From NCBI RefSeq assembly GCF_000425445.1, contig NZ_AUDL01000012.1, positions 62,001 through 126,000 of the forward strand: a DNA stretch of 64,000 nt, in the 5' to 3' direction. This DNA is from Flavobacterium denitrificans DSM 15936 (GTDB lineage Bacteria; Bacteroidota; Bacteroidia; Flavobacteriales; Flavobacteriaceae). Within the stretch, counting starts at the first letter, position 1. Every line of letters starts with the position of its first letter. Shown in pieces: positions 8,767 through 16,584 of the stretch. Made by a program: the position numbers and the translations under genes. The notes beneath the pieces were generated by a model. It searched no databases. It had not been told where the DNA came from and saw only the letters and a list, made by a program, of their open reading frames with translations.

Positions 8767-9126
8767 ATGGCCCTAGATCTTAACCGAATTTCAATAGACA
8801 GTTATTCAGCCCTGACTCCCGAAGATTTAACCAATGCCAGAACCCAAAATCAGATTTTGGAAGATCGTTTAGGAAATGCTAAAGTGGGCCGATTTTTAGA
8901 AGATACAAAGTTGAGAAGACATTTAACTTATATTTTCTCTTTTATCATTTTTTTGTGGCTGGCTTCGGTAATTTCGATTTTATATTTTAATGGAAATCTA
9001 CTGCATCTCAATCTTTCAGAAAATGTTTTGATTACTTTGCTGACAACTACATGCGTAAACGTAATTGGAATGATGTTGATTATTTTGAAGAATTTGTTTC
9101 CAAAACCAATAGGTGATTCAGAATAA
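8767..9126 (+). CDS. Small two-TM membrane protein, candidate toxin partner of the Panacea protein
   Basis: The ATG at 8767 lies one base after the upstream stop, in preference to an in-frame upstream ATG inside the Panacea gene. The 119-residue product has a soluble, charged N-terminus (1-50) and two hydrophobic helices at about 52-74 and 86-108, with a short polar tail. No enzyme motif is visible. Tight coupling to a Panacea gene and two membrane helices fit the membrane-acting toxin class known among Panacea partners. It could equally be a harmless membrane protein. The neighbouring cvpA gene converges with only 8 bp between stops. Confidence 0.7.
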   Translation: MALDLNRISIDSYSALTPEDLTNARTQNQILEDRLGNAKVGRFLEDTKLRRHLTYIFSFIIFLWLASVISILYFNGNLLHLNLSENVLITLLTTTCVNVIGMMLIILKNLFPKPIGDSE

Positions 9127-9134
9127 AAACAGAA

Positions 9135-9680
9135 TTATCCTTTTTCAGTTTCAGAAGTTTCTTCCGATTTTTTTGTTTGGTCTTTTTTGAAAGAATCATA
9201 CCATTTTTCAATTGATGGATAGACAAAAGCAGCAACTTTTTTTACCGGATTGTAAAAAATCGATTTGTCTAAAGTTTCTTTTTTAGCGAAAGTGTTATTG
9301 AAGTTTATTTTTTCGAATAAAGCAATAAAAATACTCAAAATCAAAATGGTTTTTAAAACTCTGAAAAAACCGCCACCAAGCTTGTTCATCCAGCCCAACA
9401 TGGCAAAATCTGCTATTCCGGTCAATATTTTGGCTAAAAAATAAACGCCAATTACTACCAAAATAAAAGTCAAGATAAAAGCAGTAATCTGAATATTTGT
9501 TGGATTCCAAGAAACATGTTTTGAGATCATTCCGGTCATTAAAGACGAAAATTTAATCGCCAGATAAATTCCCAATAACAGCGAAATAAAAGAAGCAACT
9601 TCTACAAAAAGTCCGTTTTTAATTCCTTTATACAAACTAAATATTAAAAGCGCGCCAACAATAATATCAAAAAAACTCAT
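9135..9680 (-). CDS. CvpA family membrane protein
   Basis: 181 residues with four predicted membrane helices (about 3-21, 27-47, 63-88 and 100-120) and a polar, charged C-terminal tail rich in Lys and Glu. It begins with the CvpA-type motif FFDIIVGALLIFSLYKGIKNGLF. The family was named for colicin V production in E. coli; its molecular role is unclear and may concern the cell envelope. It has its own consensus promoter and converges on the Panacea pair. Confidence 0.85.
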   Translation of the reverse strand: MSFFDIIVGALLIFSLYKGIKNGLFVEVASFISLLLGIYLAIKFSSLMTGMISKHVSWNPTNIQITAFILTFILVVIGVYFLAKILTGIADFAMLGWMNKLGGGFFRVLKTILILSIFIALFEKINFNNTFAKKETLDKSIFYNPVKKVAAFVYPSIEKWYDSFKKDQTKKSEETSETEKG

Positions 9681-9705
9681 GTTTTGGTTTTGTGTTAATG
9701 AGGCG

Positions 9706-9733
9706 CAAAGATAGATTTTTTTTTGAGGGACAA
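9706..9733 (-). promoter_or_regulatory. Promoter of cvpA
   Basis: On the minus strand, TTG (9731-9733), a 17-bp spacer and TATCTTTG (9706-9713) match the Bacteroidota consensus. The -7 box lies about 25 bp before the cvpA ATG. Confidence 0.65.
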
Positions 9734-9810
9734 AGGCTCAAAGTAACAAAGCGACAAAGGTTTTATCTTGTAGGCGGTTAATTTTTTAAGCGCATTGAGA
9801 TTGAAGTCCG

Positions 9811-9818
9811 TATCTTTG
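9811..9818 (+). promoter_or_regulatory. -7 box TATCTTTG upstream of gene 9881
   Basis: A perfect TAnnTTTG box lies 62 bp before the ATG at 9881. The best TTG (9795) is too close (13 bp), so only the -7 element is supported. Confidence 0.45.
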
Positions 9819-9880
9819 CGAACTAAAAATTTATGTTTTGAAATTTATAATTTACAATTCATAATTCACAATTATAAAAA

Positions 9881-10237
9881 ATGTCTAGAGATACACAATT
9901 AAAAGAGCGATGGGAAAAGCTCGTTGATATACTTTCAAATCAGTTTTCGCAAGGAGAAGATTTAGATTTGGATGCCATAATTTACCTTATCGGAGTTCAG
10001 GAATACGGAAAAGTACACCGTGAATACAAGAAAGACGAAAAACTGAATTTAATGCACATAGCAATTTGCCGATTATTAGAACCGTACGGGTTTTACGAAT
10101 TTGAGTATTTTGATGAAGAAGGATGGCCGCATTACAAAGTAAAAGAACAATTGCCACCGTTAAAAGCAGGAGAACAATCGGTTTTGATGAAAGAAGCCAT
10201 TGTAAGTTATTTTTTAGAAAGAAAGCTTATCGAGTAG
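9881..10237 (+). CDS. Conserved hypothetical protein
   Basis: 118 residues, soluble, acidic and rich in aromatic residues (YGFYEFEYFDEEGWPHY near 84-100). No signal peptide, membrane segment or catalytic motif is seen. It has the character of a small conserved Bacteroidota protein, and its compact length and a good -7 box upstream support a real gene. It precedes pheS on the same strand, separated by a foldback repeat. Function is not recognised. Confidence 0.75.
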   Translation: MSRDTQLKERWEKLVDILSNQFSQGEDLDLDAIIYLIGVQEYGKVHREYKKDEKLNLMHIAICRLLEPYGFYEFEYFDEEGWPHYKVKEQLPPLKAGEQSVLMKEAIVSYFLERKLIE

Positions 10238-10241
10238 TTTT

Positions 10242-10307
10242 TAGTCACAGTTGACAGCAGTAGTTTGCAGAATTATTGATTTGAAAGCTGAAAACTGCGA
10301 CTGTGAC
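10242..10307. repeat. Foldback repeat, family C (CAGTTTTCAGTCACAGT words)
   Basis: AGTCACAGTTGACAGCAGT on the left pairs with CTGAAAACTGCGACTGTGACT on the right. Related words recur at 13317, 46045 and 52302. Confidence 0.7.
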
Positions 10308-10330
10308 TGCACACTTTAAACTAAAAACAC

Positions 10331-10338
10331 TAAATTTG
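10331..10338 (+). promoter_or_regulatory. -7 box TAAATTTG upstream of pheS
   Basis: TAAATTTG fits TAnnTTTG and lies 16-29 bp before the two possible pheS start codons. No well-spaced TTG is seen. Confidence 0.45.
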
Positions 10339-10354
10339 TATTCTCAAGAACCGA

Positions 10355-11380
10355 ATGAAAATGATAGATAAGATTAAAGATTATATTGGGGAAGCCCAAT
10401 CTTTTTCAACAGAAAACAAAGAAGAACTAGAAGCATTCCGTATAAAATTCTTAGGAAAAAAAGGCGTTTTGAACGATTTTTTCGCAGAGTTTAAAAAGGT
10501 TCCAAACGATCAGAAAAAAGAATTTGGACAAGTTGTAAATGCATTAAAAAATGCTGCTGAAGAAAAAGTGAAGTCAATTGTTGAGGCTTTGGAAAGCAAA
10601 GAAGAAACAAAAGGCGTTTTTGGCGACTTGACTCGTGCAGCAGAGCCAGTAATTATAGGCTCTCGTCACCCTATTTCAATTGTTAAAAATCAGATTATAG
10701 ATATTTTTGCTAATATCGGTTTCAACGTTTCTGAAGGTCCAGAAATTGAAGACGATTGGCACAACTTTACTGCATTAAACTTGCCGGAATATCACCCAGC
10801 GCGTGACATGCAGGATACATTTTTCATTCAGACAAATCCTGATGTTTTGTTACGTACGCATACATCATCGGTTCAGGTGCGTTATATGGAAAATCACAAA
10901 CCGCCAATTCGTACGATTTCTCCAGGACGTGTTTTCCGTAATGAAGCAATTTCATCTCGTTCGCACTGTATTTTCCATCAAGTGGAAGGATTATACATTG
11001 ACAAAGATGTTTCTTTCGCTGATTTGAAGCAAACATTGCTTTATTTTACAAAAGAAATGTTCGGAAAATCTAAGATTCGTCTTCGTCCATCTTATTTCCC
11101 ATTTACAGAGCCAAGTGCTGAGATTGATATCTATTGGGGATTAAAAACGGAAACGGATTACAGAATCACAAAAGGTACAGGTTGGTTAGAAATTGGAGGT
11201 TGTGGAATGGTAGATCCAAACGTTCTTAAAAATTGTGATATCAACCCAGATGAATACAACGGATTTGCTTTCGGAATGGGAGTAGAGCGTATCGCAATGC
11301 TTTTATACCAAATTGGCGATATCAGAATGTTTTATGAAAACGATGTTCGTTTCTTAGAGCAGTTTAAAGCAAATATTTAA
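10355..11380 (+). CDS. pheS: Phenylalanine--tRNA ligase alpha subunit
   Basis: 341 residues, normal for PheS. The N-terminal coiled-coil arm occupies about 1-85. The class II catalytic core shows the family block [19 protein letters not shown], motif 2 around [12 protein letters not shown] and [20 protein letters not shown], and motif 3 [15 protein letters not shown] near the C-terminus. The enzyme charges tRNA-Phe together with PheT, which is not next to it here. An ATG six bases later is an alternative start. The gene lies between two foldback repeats, suggesting a monocistronic unit. Confidence 0.97.
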   Translation: MKMIDKIKDYIGEAQSFSTENKEELEAFRIKFLGKKGVLNDFFAEFKKVPNDQKKEFGQVVNALKNAAEEKVKSIVEALESKEETKGVFGDLTRAAEPVIIGSRHPISIVKNQIIDIFANIGFNVSEGPEIEDDWHNFTALNLPEYHPARDMQDTFFIQTNPDVLLRTHTSSVQVRYMENHKPPIRTISPGRVFRNEAISSRSHCIFHQVEGLYIDKDVSFADLKQTLLYFTKEMFGKSKIRLRPSYFPFTEPSAEIDIYWGLKTETDYRITKGTGWLEIGGCGMVDPNVLKNCDINPDEYNGFAFGMGVERIAMLLYQIGDIRMFYENDVRFLEQFKANI

Positions 11381-11384
11381 TTTT

Positions 11385-11476
11385 AAGTCAAAAGTCGAAA
11401 GTCCAAAGTCGAAAGTCTCATAGTAATGACTTCAAACTTTTGGACTTTCGACTTTCGACTTTATGACTTTTGACTT
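11385..11476. repeat. Long foldback of tandem AAAGTC words
   Basis: Left arm (11385-11418) is AAGTC repeated about five times with small changes. The right arm (11440-11476) is its inverted copy, with GACTTTCGACTTTCGACTTT. The whole fills the gap between pheS and the next gene and ends just before its start codon at 11478. Confidence 0.85.
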
Positions 11477-11477
11477 A

Positions 11478-11885
11478 ATGAAAAAAGATATAATAATTCC
11501 AGAAGTTGAAAATGTTTTTCTTGCTGCAGTGCAGGAATGGAGCGACGATTTTATGGAAAAAGTGTGGTACGCTTATTTAGTAAATGACAGCGACTTTAAT
11601 TTAGACAGCGTAATGGTAGTTTCAAAAGCGTTTGGAACTATTGATGGTGAAATGAAAAAAACTTCGATTTTGCGTCATGCTTTTGTTGAAGTTCCTTCGG
11701 TTTCTGTTGTAAAAGTAGAATTGATAGAAAAGAGTCTTTTAGCGCTTAATAATGAATTTATGGTGACTTTCTTCATCGGGAATACTTTGTACGATAAGAA
11801 ATTCATTTTTAAAGCCAATTCAATCAATGAAAGCGCTACGGAAGAAGTGCCGATTTTGTTTGTTGAAGGGGTTATGGTGAAGTAA
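11478..11885 (+). CDS. Conserved hypothetical protein
   Basis: The start is placed at ATG 11478 (MKKDIIIPEV), because the longer frame from 11463 reads through the inverted repeat. The 135-residue product is soluble and acidic with no signal peptide. It alternates strands and short helices and carries AVQEWSDDFMEKVWYAYLVND near the N-terminus. It has the look of a small Bacteroidota protein with a phenylalanyl-tRNA-synthetase-adjacent location, but no function can be assigned. It converges on gpsA across a clear terminator. Confidence 0.75.
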   Translation: MKKDIIIPEVENVFLAAVQEWSDDFMEKVWYAYLVNDSDFNLDSVMVVSKAFGTIDGEMKKTSILRHAFVEVPSVSVVKVELIEKSLLALNNEFMVTFFIGNTLYDKKFIFKANSINESATEEVPILFVEGVMVK

Positions 11886-11949
11886 AGATCTAAAAGAGCC
11901 AAGAAGCAAGAAGAAAGACTAAACTGAGATTTAATAGAATAAAGAAGAA

Positions 11950-11986
11950 AGAGCCAAGACTGAAATTCAGTTTGGCTCTTTTTTTT
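11950..11986. terminator. Bidirectional terminator between gene 11478 and gpsA
   Basis: Stem AGAGCCAAGACTGAA / TTCAGTTTGGCTCT followed by T8 on the plus strand. A purine-rich stretch on the other side serves the minus-strand gpsA transcript less clearly. Confidence 0.8.
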
Positions 11987-12041
11987 ATCTCAGTAAAGAA
12001 GTCTTTTTTCTTTCTTCTTTCTTCTTTTTCTTCTAAAAATT

Positions 12042-13037
12042 TTAATCCAAAGACTCCGTCAATTTCTTGAAAACCGTTTTAGCATCTTTTCCTTCGTATA
12101 AAACAGCGTAAACAGCGTCTATAATTGGCGTTTTGGCACCGTAACCTTGATTTAGTTTATAAGCACTTTTTGTTGCATAATAACCTTCAGCAACCATGCT
12201 CATTTCCATCATAGCGCTTTTTACCGTATATCCTTTTCCAATCATATTTCCGAACATTCTATTTCTTGAAAAAACAGAATATCCTGTAACTAATAAATCG
12301 CCCAAATAAGCCGAATCATTAATGTTACGTTTCATTTTATGCACTTTTCTGATGAATTTTTTCATCTCGCGAATCGCATTACTCATCAAAACCGATTGGA
12401 AGTTGTCGCCGTAACCTAAGCCATGTGCAATTCCGGCAGCAATAGAGTAAATGTTTTTAAGCATTGCAGCATATTCGGTTCCGATAATGTCATCCGAAAT
12501 TTTAGCTTTGATGTAATTGCCAGAAAGTGATTTTGCCATATTGCAAGCTTTTTCAGGGTCGCCACAAGCAATCGTTAAATAAGAAAGTCTTTCTAAAGCG
12601 ACTTCCTCTGCGTGGCAAGGCCCTGTAATAACTCCAATGTTATAGTATGGAATATCGTATTGAATATGGAAATGTTCTCCAACAATTAAGCTAGTTTCAG
12701 GAACGATTCCTTTAATTGCCGAGAAAATAATTTTATCTGCCAAAGAAACCGTCATGTTTTTCATTTCGGCATCTAAAAAAGCTGATGGGATAGCGAAGAT
12801 CAAATAATCTGCATATTCAATTGCTTCGTTGATATTGTTAGTTAATTTAAGTTTTTTAGTGTCAAATTCTACTGAACTTAAATAATTTGGGTTGTGTTTG
12901 TATTTCTGAATGTGCTCTATTGCAGCATCGTTGCGCATATACCATGCAATTTCCGATTGATTTACGCATAACATCTTTGCAATTGCCGTTGCCCAGCTTC
13001 CTCCTCCAATTACTGCAAATTTTAAATTTTCGCTCAT
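12042..13037 (-). CDS. gpsA: Glycerol-3-phosphate dehydrogenase [NAD(P)+]
   Basis: 331 residues, normal length. The N-terminal Rossmann motif reads GGGSWATAIAKML; many relatives have WGTA, so the Ala is a mild variant. GPCHAEEVA and the catalytic Lys region EYAAMLKNIYSIAAGIAHGLGYGDN match GpsA. It reduces dihydroxyacetone phosphate to sn-glycerol 3-phosphate for phospholipid synthesis in the cytosol. It has its own well-formed promoter and is monocistronic. Confidence 0.96.
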   Translation of the reverse strand: MSENLKFAVIGGGSWATAIAKMLCVNQSEIAWYMRNDAAIEHIQKYKHNPNYLSSVEFDTKKLKLTNNINEAIEYADYLIFAIPSAFLDAEMKNMTVSLADKIIFSAIKGIVPETSLIVGEHFHIQYDIPYYNIGVITGPCHAEEVALERLSYLTIACGDPEKACNMAKSLSGNYIKAKISDDIIGTEYAAMLKNIYSIAAGIAHGLGYGDNFQSVLMSNAIREMKKFIRKVHKMKRNINDSAYLGDLLVTGYSVFSRNRMFGNMIGKGYTVKSAMMEMSMVAEGYYATKSAYKLNQGYGAKTPIIDAVYAVLYEGKDAKTVFKKLTESLD

Positions 13038-13055
13038 TATTTTAATAATTTAAAA

Positions 13056-13087
13056 CAAAAGTACTTAATAATGTAGTAATAATACAA
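13056..13087 (-). promoter_or_regulatory. gpsA promoter
   Basis: On the minus strand, TTG (13085-13087), a 21-bp spacer and TACTTTTG (13056-13063) match the Bacteroidota consensus. The -7 box lies 18 bp before the gpsA ATG, leaving a very short leader. Confidence 0.7.
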
Positions 13088-13274
13088 AATCTGTTTTAAG
13101 AAATTTATAAAAAGCCCTTAAAAGCCTCACTTTTTCAAGTGGTTAAAAAAAAAATTAAAAAATATTTTATACCCTATACAATAAAATAACAAACCTTGCG
13201 TTGTAACTGATTATAAATTAAAATTTTAATGAGTTTAATAAAAATTGAGTTAGTTAGTTTTGTTTTAGTATTGT
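13088..13274. other. Gene-free AT-rich stretch
   Basis: No ORF of note and no tRNA. It holds a small hairpin (CACTTTTTCAAGTG, near 13128-13141) followed by A10 and several TAATT-rich runs. A TAGTTTTG box at 13255-13262 on the plus strand lacks a properly spaced TTG. I see no supportable gene. Confidence 0.5.
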
Positions 13275-13314
13275 AAAAAGGCGTTCCTAAATTATTTTAA
13301 GAACGCCTTTTTTA
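13275..13314. terminator. Bidirectional terminator downstream of the Fe-dependent alcohol dehydrogenase
   Basis: Stem AAAAAGGCGTTC / GAACGCCTTTTTT, with A- and T-runs on both sides. It lies about 70 bp past the stop of the minus-strand dehydrogenase gene. Confidence 0.8.
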
Positions 13315-13316
13315 GT

Positions 13317-13380
13317 TTTCAGTCGCAGTCACAGTTTTCAGTGATATGCTAAAACTGCAAACTGACATTGGATACTGTGA
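13317..13380. repeat. Foldback repeat, family C
   Basis: TTTTCAGTCGCAGTCACAGT, then ACTGCAAACTGACA and ACTGTGACT. These are the same words as at 10242 and 46045. Confidence 0.65.
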
Positions 13381-14538
13381 CTAATAAGAAAGTTCAACAA
13401 TCGATTTTACTTTGTCTAAAGTAACCAATTGATTTTCACCTAAACCTTTCCAGCCTCTTTCTTCAAAACGATTTACAATGAAATCAGCTGTGTTAGAATA
13501 GTCGTTTGTGTATTGCGAAAGTTTGGTATCCATTCCCATTGTATGGAAAAATTCAACTGTTTTGTTGATGGCTTCTTTTGCTGCTTCTTCATCTGAACCT
13601 GTTAAGTTGAATATTCTTCTTCCATATTGAGCTAGTTTGCCTTTTTTGGTTTCAAACATAACTTTGTATAAGCTTGGGCCAATAATGGCTAAAGTTCTTG
13701 CATGATCAATTTCATAAAGTGCTGTCAATTCATGGCCAATCATATGAGTTGCCCAGTCGCTTGGAACTCCTTTTTGGATTAATCCGTTTAAAGCCATAGT
13801 ACAACTCCACATAAAATTAGAAGCCAAAGTATAATCAGTTGGGTTTTTGACAACGCCTGGGCCAACTTCAATTAGCGTTTGTAAAATACCTTCGGCAATT
13901 CTGTCTTGTAGAAAAGCATCGTGTGGGTACGTTAAGTATTGCTCCATAACATGTGTGTAAGCATCTACAACACCATTTTCGATTTGTCTTTTTGGTAAGG
14001 AGGCAATTACTGTTGGGTCACAAATAGAGAATTTTGGAAATAAAGCACTTCCGCCAGAAGACAATTTTTCTTGGGTTGCTTCAATTGTTACTACATATCC
14101 AGAATTCATCTCGCTTCCCGTTGCTGGAAGTGTCAAAATGGTTCCGAAAGGCATTGCATTTTCTTTGATCAAGATTCTTTTTTGAAGAATATCGAGTGGG
14201 TTTCCTTCAAAATTTACTGCAGCCGAAATAAATTTCACACCGTCAATAACAGATCCACCGCCGACAGCCAGAATAAAGTCAATTTTTTCTGTTTTGATTA
14301 CATCAACGGCTTTCATTAAAGTTTCAAATCGCGGATTTGGCTCAATTCCACCAAACTCTACGATTTCAAAACCTTCTAAATTATTGATAACCTGATCGTA
14401 AATTCCGTTTTTAAAAATACTTCCGCCCCCATAAGCCAATAAAATTTTAGCATCTTTTGGAACTAAAGTTGAAAGTTTTTCAATTTGTCCTTTTCCGAAA
14501 ATTAAATTCGTCGGATTATATAATTCAAAGTTTAGCAT
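13381..14538 (-). CDS. Iron-containing alcohol dehydrogenase (BdhA/YqhD-like)
   Basis: 385 residues. The cofactor-binding motif GGGSVIDGVKF and the TLPATGSEMNSG block are typical of group III Fe-dependent alcohol dehydrogenases. Metal ligands are visible as Asp and His in DAYTHVMEQY and the two His in HELTALYEIDHARTLAI. Similarity is closest to the NADPH-dependent butanol dehydrogenase/YqhD aldehyde reductases, which reduce a broad range of short aldehydes. It stands alone with a terminator downstream. Its neighbour, a DJ-1/PfpI protein, would also fit aldehyde detoxification, but no shared regulation is shown. Confidence 0.93.
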   Translation of the reverse strand: MLNFELYNPTNLIFGKGQIEKLSTLVPKDAKILLAYGGGSIFKNGIYDQVINNLEGFEIVEFGGIEPNPRFETLMKAVDVIKTEKIDFILAVGGGSVIDGVKFISAAVNFEGNPLDILQKRILIKENAMPFGTILTLPATGSEMNSGYVVTIEATQEKLSSGGSALFPKFSICDPTVIASLPKRQIENGVVDAYTHVMEQYLTYPHDAFLQDRIAEGILQTLIEVGPGVVKNPTDYTLASNFMWSCTMALNGLIQKGVPSDWATHMIGHELTALYEIDHARTLAIIGPSLYKVMFETKKGKLAQYGRRIFNLTGSDEEAAKEAINKTVEFFHTMGMDTKLSQYTNDYSNTADFIVNRFEERGWKGLGENQLVTLDKVKSIVELSY

Positions 14539-14547
14539 TTTTTTTTA

Positions 14548-14708
14548 AGTTTCTAAGATGCTAAGATTCTGAGGGACTAAGTTTTTTACTTAGTGGATTC
14601 AGAATCTTAGTATCGGGTTGATTTTATAGTTTTAATTTTTTGACAAAAGACCGAACTGCTAAAGTCTTAGTCCCGAAGCCTCGGGATAGCGTCTCAGTCC
14701 CTTAGTCC
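14548..14708. repeat. Word-repeat foldback, family D (CTAAGATGCTAAG)
   Basis: TTTCTAAGATGCTAAGATTCTGAGGG and the inverted CAGAATCTTAGT form one stem. A second (AAGTCTTAGTCCCGAAGCCTCGGGA...CTCAGTCCCTTAGTCCC) follows. The first word is shared with 6843-6863. Confidence 0.6.
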
Positions 14709-14713
14709 CTTTT

Positions 14714-15475
14714 TTAATTTAATTTCTGCAATAATTTTCCAGCTACAAGTTTAGACGATGCAGGATTCTGGCCTGTAATTAAAAGCCCGTCTTCAACTGC
14801 ATATGGTTGCCAGTTTGGTCCCTTAGAAAATATTCCTCCATTTGAAGCTAAAGCATCTTCTAATAAAAACGGAACTACTTTTGTCAAGCCAACTGCTTCT
14901 TCCTCTTCATTGGTAAAACCTGTGATTTTTTTGCCTTTCACTAAATAGTGACCGTTTACTTTTACGTTTTTCAAAACTGCTGGAGCGTGACAAACAAAAG
15001 CTACAGGTTTGTTATGTGTATAAAATGATTCAATCAGTGCGATTGAATTGTGGTCTTGAACTAAGTCCCAAAGCGGCCCGTGTCCTCCTGGGTAAAATAC
15101 CGCGTCATAATCTTTTTGATTAACAGTTGAAAGTTTCAAAGTATGTTTTAATTTTTCTTGTAAAACTTTATCTGCGTCAAAACGTTTTGTGTCTTCTGTT
15201 GCTGATGAAGGATCAGCACTTTTTGGATCAATTGGTGGCTGGCCTCCAAGCGGAGATGCAATTGCGATTTCAACGCCTTGGTCTAATAATTCATAATAGG
15301 GCGCAGCAAATTCTTCAGACCAGAATCCGGTTTTTTCTCCTGTGTTGCCCAGCTTATCATTGCTGGTTACAACAAATAATACTTTTTTCATACCTTTTTT
15401 ATTTGATTTTTGTGCCAAAGCCGATGTGCTTATAGCTGCAAATGCAATTATCGCGAGTAATGCTATTTTCTTCAT
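14714..15475 (-). CDS. Exported DJ-1/PfpI family protein (Hsp31-like, class I glutamine amidotransferase fold)
   Basis: 253 residues with a signal peptide (about 1-21, ending TSALAQ). The nucleophile-elbow Cys is in FVCHAPAVL, preceded by FYPGGHGPLWDL as in Hsp31/HchA-like DJ-1 proteins. Relatives act as glyoxalase III or as protein-repair/chaperone enzymes; export from the cytosol is notable. The gene is divergent from a LysR-type regulator, with their -7 boxes 34 bp apart, so the regulator probably controls it. Confidence 0.88.
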   Translation of the reverse strand: MKKIALLAIIAFAAISTSALAQKSNKKGMKKVLFVVTSNDKLGNTGEKTGFWSEEFAAPYYELLDQGVEIAIASPLGGQPPIDPKSADPSSATEDTKRFDADKVLQEKLKHTLKLSTVNQKDYDAVFYPGGHGPLWDLVQDHNSIALIESFYTHNKPVAFVCHAPAVLKNVKVNGHYLVKGKKITGFTNEEEEAVGLTKVVPFLLEDALASNGGIFSKGPNWQPYAVEDGLLITGQNPASSKLVAGKLLQKLN

Positions 15476-15491
15476 AATATTAAATTTTCAA

Positions 15492-15541
15492 CAAATTTAC
15501 GGCTTAGATGATATCAGTAAAAATAAAATAAACTATGTTTG
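15492..15541. promoter_or_regulatory. Divergent promoter pair between DJ-1 gene and lysR
   Basis: TAAATTTG on the minus strand (15492-15499) faces the DJ-1 gene, and TATGTTTG on the plus strand (15534-15541) faces lysR. The 34 bp between them, including GATGATATCAG, is the natural place for LysR binding. Confidence 0.5.
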
Positions 15542-15560
15542 TTATAAATAAATTTATGTC

Positions 15561-16466
15561 ATGGTCAATTTAGAATGGTACAGAACATTTAAGGCGGTTT
15601 ATAAAAACGGAAATTTTTCAGTTGCCGCCAAAGAGTTATTTATGAGCCAGCCTGCAGTTAGTCAGCAGATTTCTATGCTTGAAGCTCATGTTGGAAATAA
15701 ATTATTTATTAGGAAGTCAAAAGGCGTTGAGCCAACAGAATACGCTAAGTTACTGAATAATTTGATTATAGATGCGCTTGAACGTCTTGAAAATGTGGAA
15801 ACTAGCTTTAGGTCTAAAGCCGAAGATGCTAATCGTTTAATATCAGTTGGTATTTCGAAACACCTTTTTGATTGTATTGGAGATCTTTTGATTTCGAAGT
15901 TCGATTTAATCGATTTTACTTTTGCTGAAAACGACGAACTTTTTGCATTGGTAGATGCCAAAAAACTTGACTTTGCAATTACGACAAAAAGGTTTGATAC
16001 TTTTGATACAACCTATGAAATTGTTGGAAAAATCAAATTGATTTTAGTCGCTCCAACAAGTTTAGATATAACAGAATTCCGTCAACGATTAAAATCGGAT
16101 AATTTTACGGAAATAGAGCAGTGGCTCAATGGACAAAAATGGTACAGTCATGATGCGCGCATTCCGCATATAAAATTATTCTGGTTGCATGCTTTCAATA
16201 AAAAGCGTCCATCGATGGTTCCGAATTACATTATTCCTTCAGAATCTGAAATGCTTCGGCTTTTATCTAAGCATGAAGGAGTTGCCGCCACATGGAATTG
16301 CAATGCACGAAAGCTTATTAAAGAAGATAAATTGCAATTGGTTTGGAACAGTTTTCATGTGCCAGAAGAATTTGTGTATTTATTGGCTCCAAAAAACAAT
16401 AATTTGAAATCGTTTTTTGATATTATTGAGAAAGAATTAAAATTGTTTTTTGGTAACAGATTGTAA
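15561..16466 (+). CDS. LysR-family transcriptional regulator
   Basis: 301 residues. The N-terminal winged HTH is clear (WYRTFKAVYKNGNFSVAAKE, then SQPAVSQQISMLEAHVGNKLF). It is followed by a linker helix and an effector-binding domain of normal length. LysR proteins usually control the divergent gene, here the exported DJ-1/PfpI protein, and repress themselves. The inducer is unknown; an electrophile or aldehyde would fit the target but that is inference. Confidence 0.92.
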   Translation: MVNLEWYRTFKAVYKNGNFSVAAKELFMSQPAVSQQISMLEAHVGNKLFIRKSKGVEPTEYAKLLNNLIIDALERLENVETSFRSKAEDANRLISVGISKHLFDCIGDLLISKFDLIDFTFAENDELFALVDAKKLDFAITTKRFDTFDTTYEIVGKIKLILVAPTSLDITEFRQRLKSDNFTEIEQWLNGQKWYSHDARIPHIKLFWLHAFNKKRPSMVPNYIIPSESEMLRLLSKHEGVAATWNCNARKLIKEDKLQLVWNSFHVPEEFVYLLAPKNNNLKSFFDIIEKELKLFFGNRL

Positions 16467-16547
16467 TTAGTCTCGCTTTTTCTTCATAATAAACGATTGT
16501 TAAAAACCGGAATTTTCTCTCTTTTTTTATGTTTCTTCTGTAAATAG

Positions 16548-16555
16548 TATCTTTG
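16548..16555 (+). promoter_or_regulatory. -7 box TATCTTTG upstream of the broken PKD gene
   Basis: Perfect TAnnTTTG box 29 bp before the ATG at 16585. The promoter thus looks intact although the reading frame is not. Confidence 0.5.
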
Positions 16556-16584
16556 AGTATATATACCGCTAAATTTCCAAACTT

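Noticed and set aside
13240-13314. A short plus-strand sRNA from the TAGTTTTG box to the terminator at 13275
   Set aside because: No properly spaced TTG, and the transcript would be little more than the terminator hairpin, which is explained by the dehydrogenase gene.
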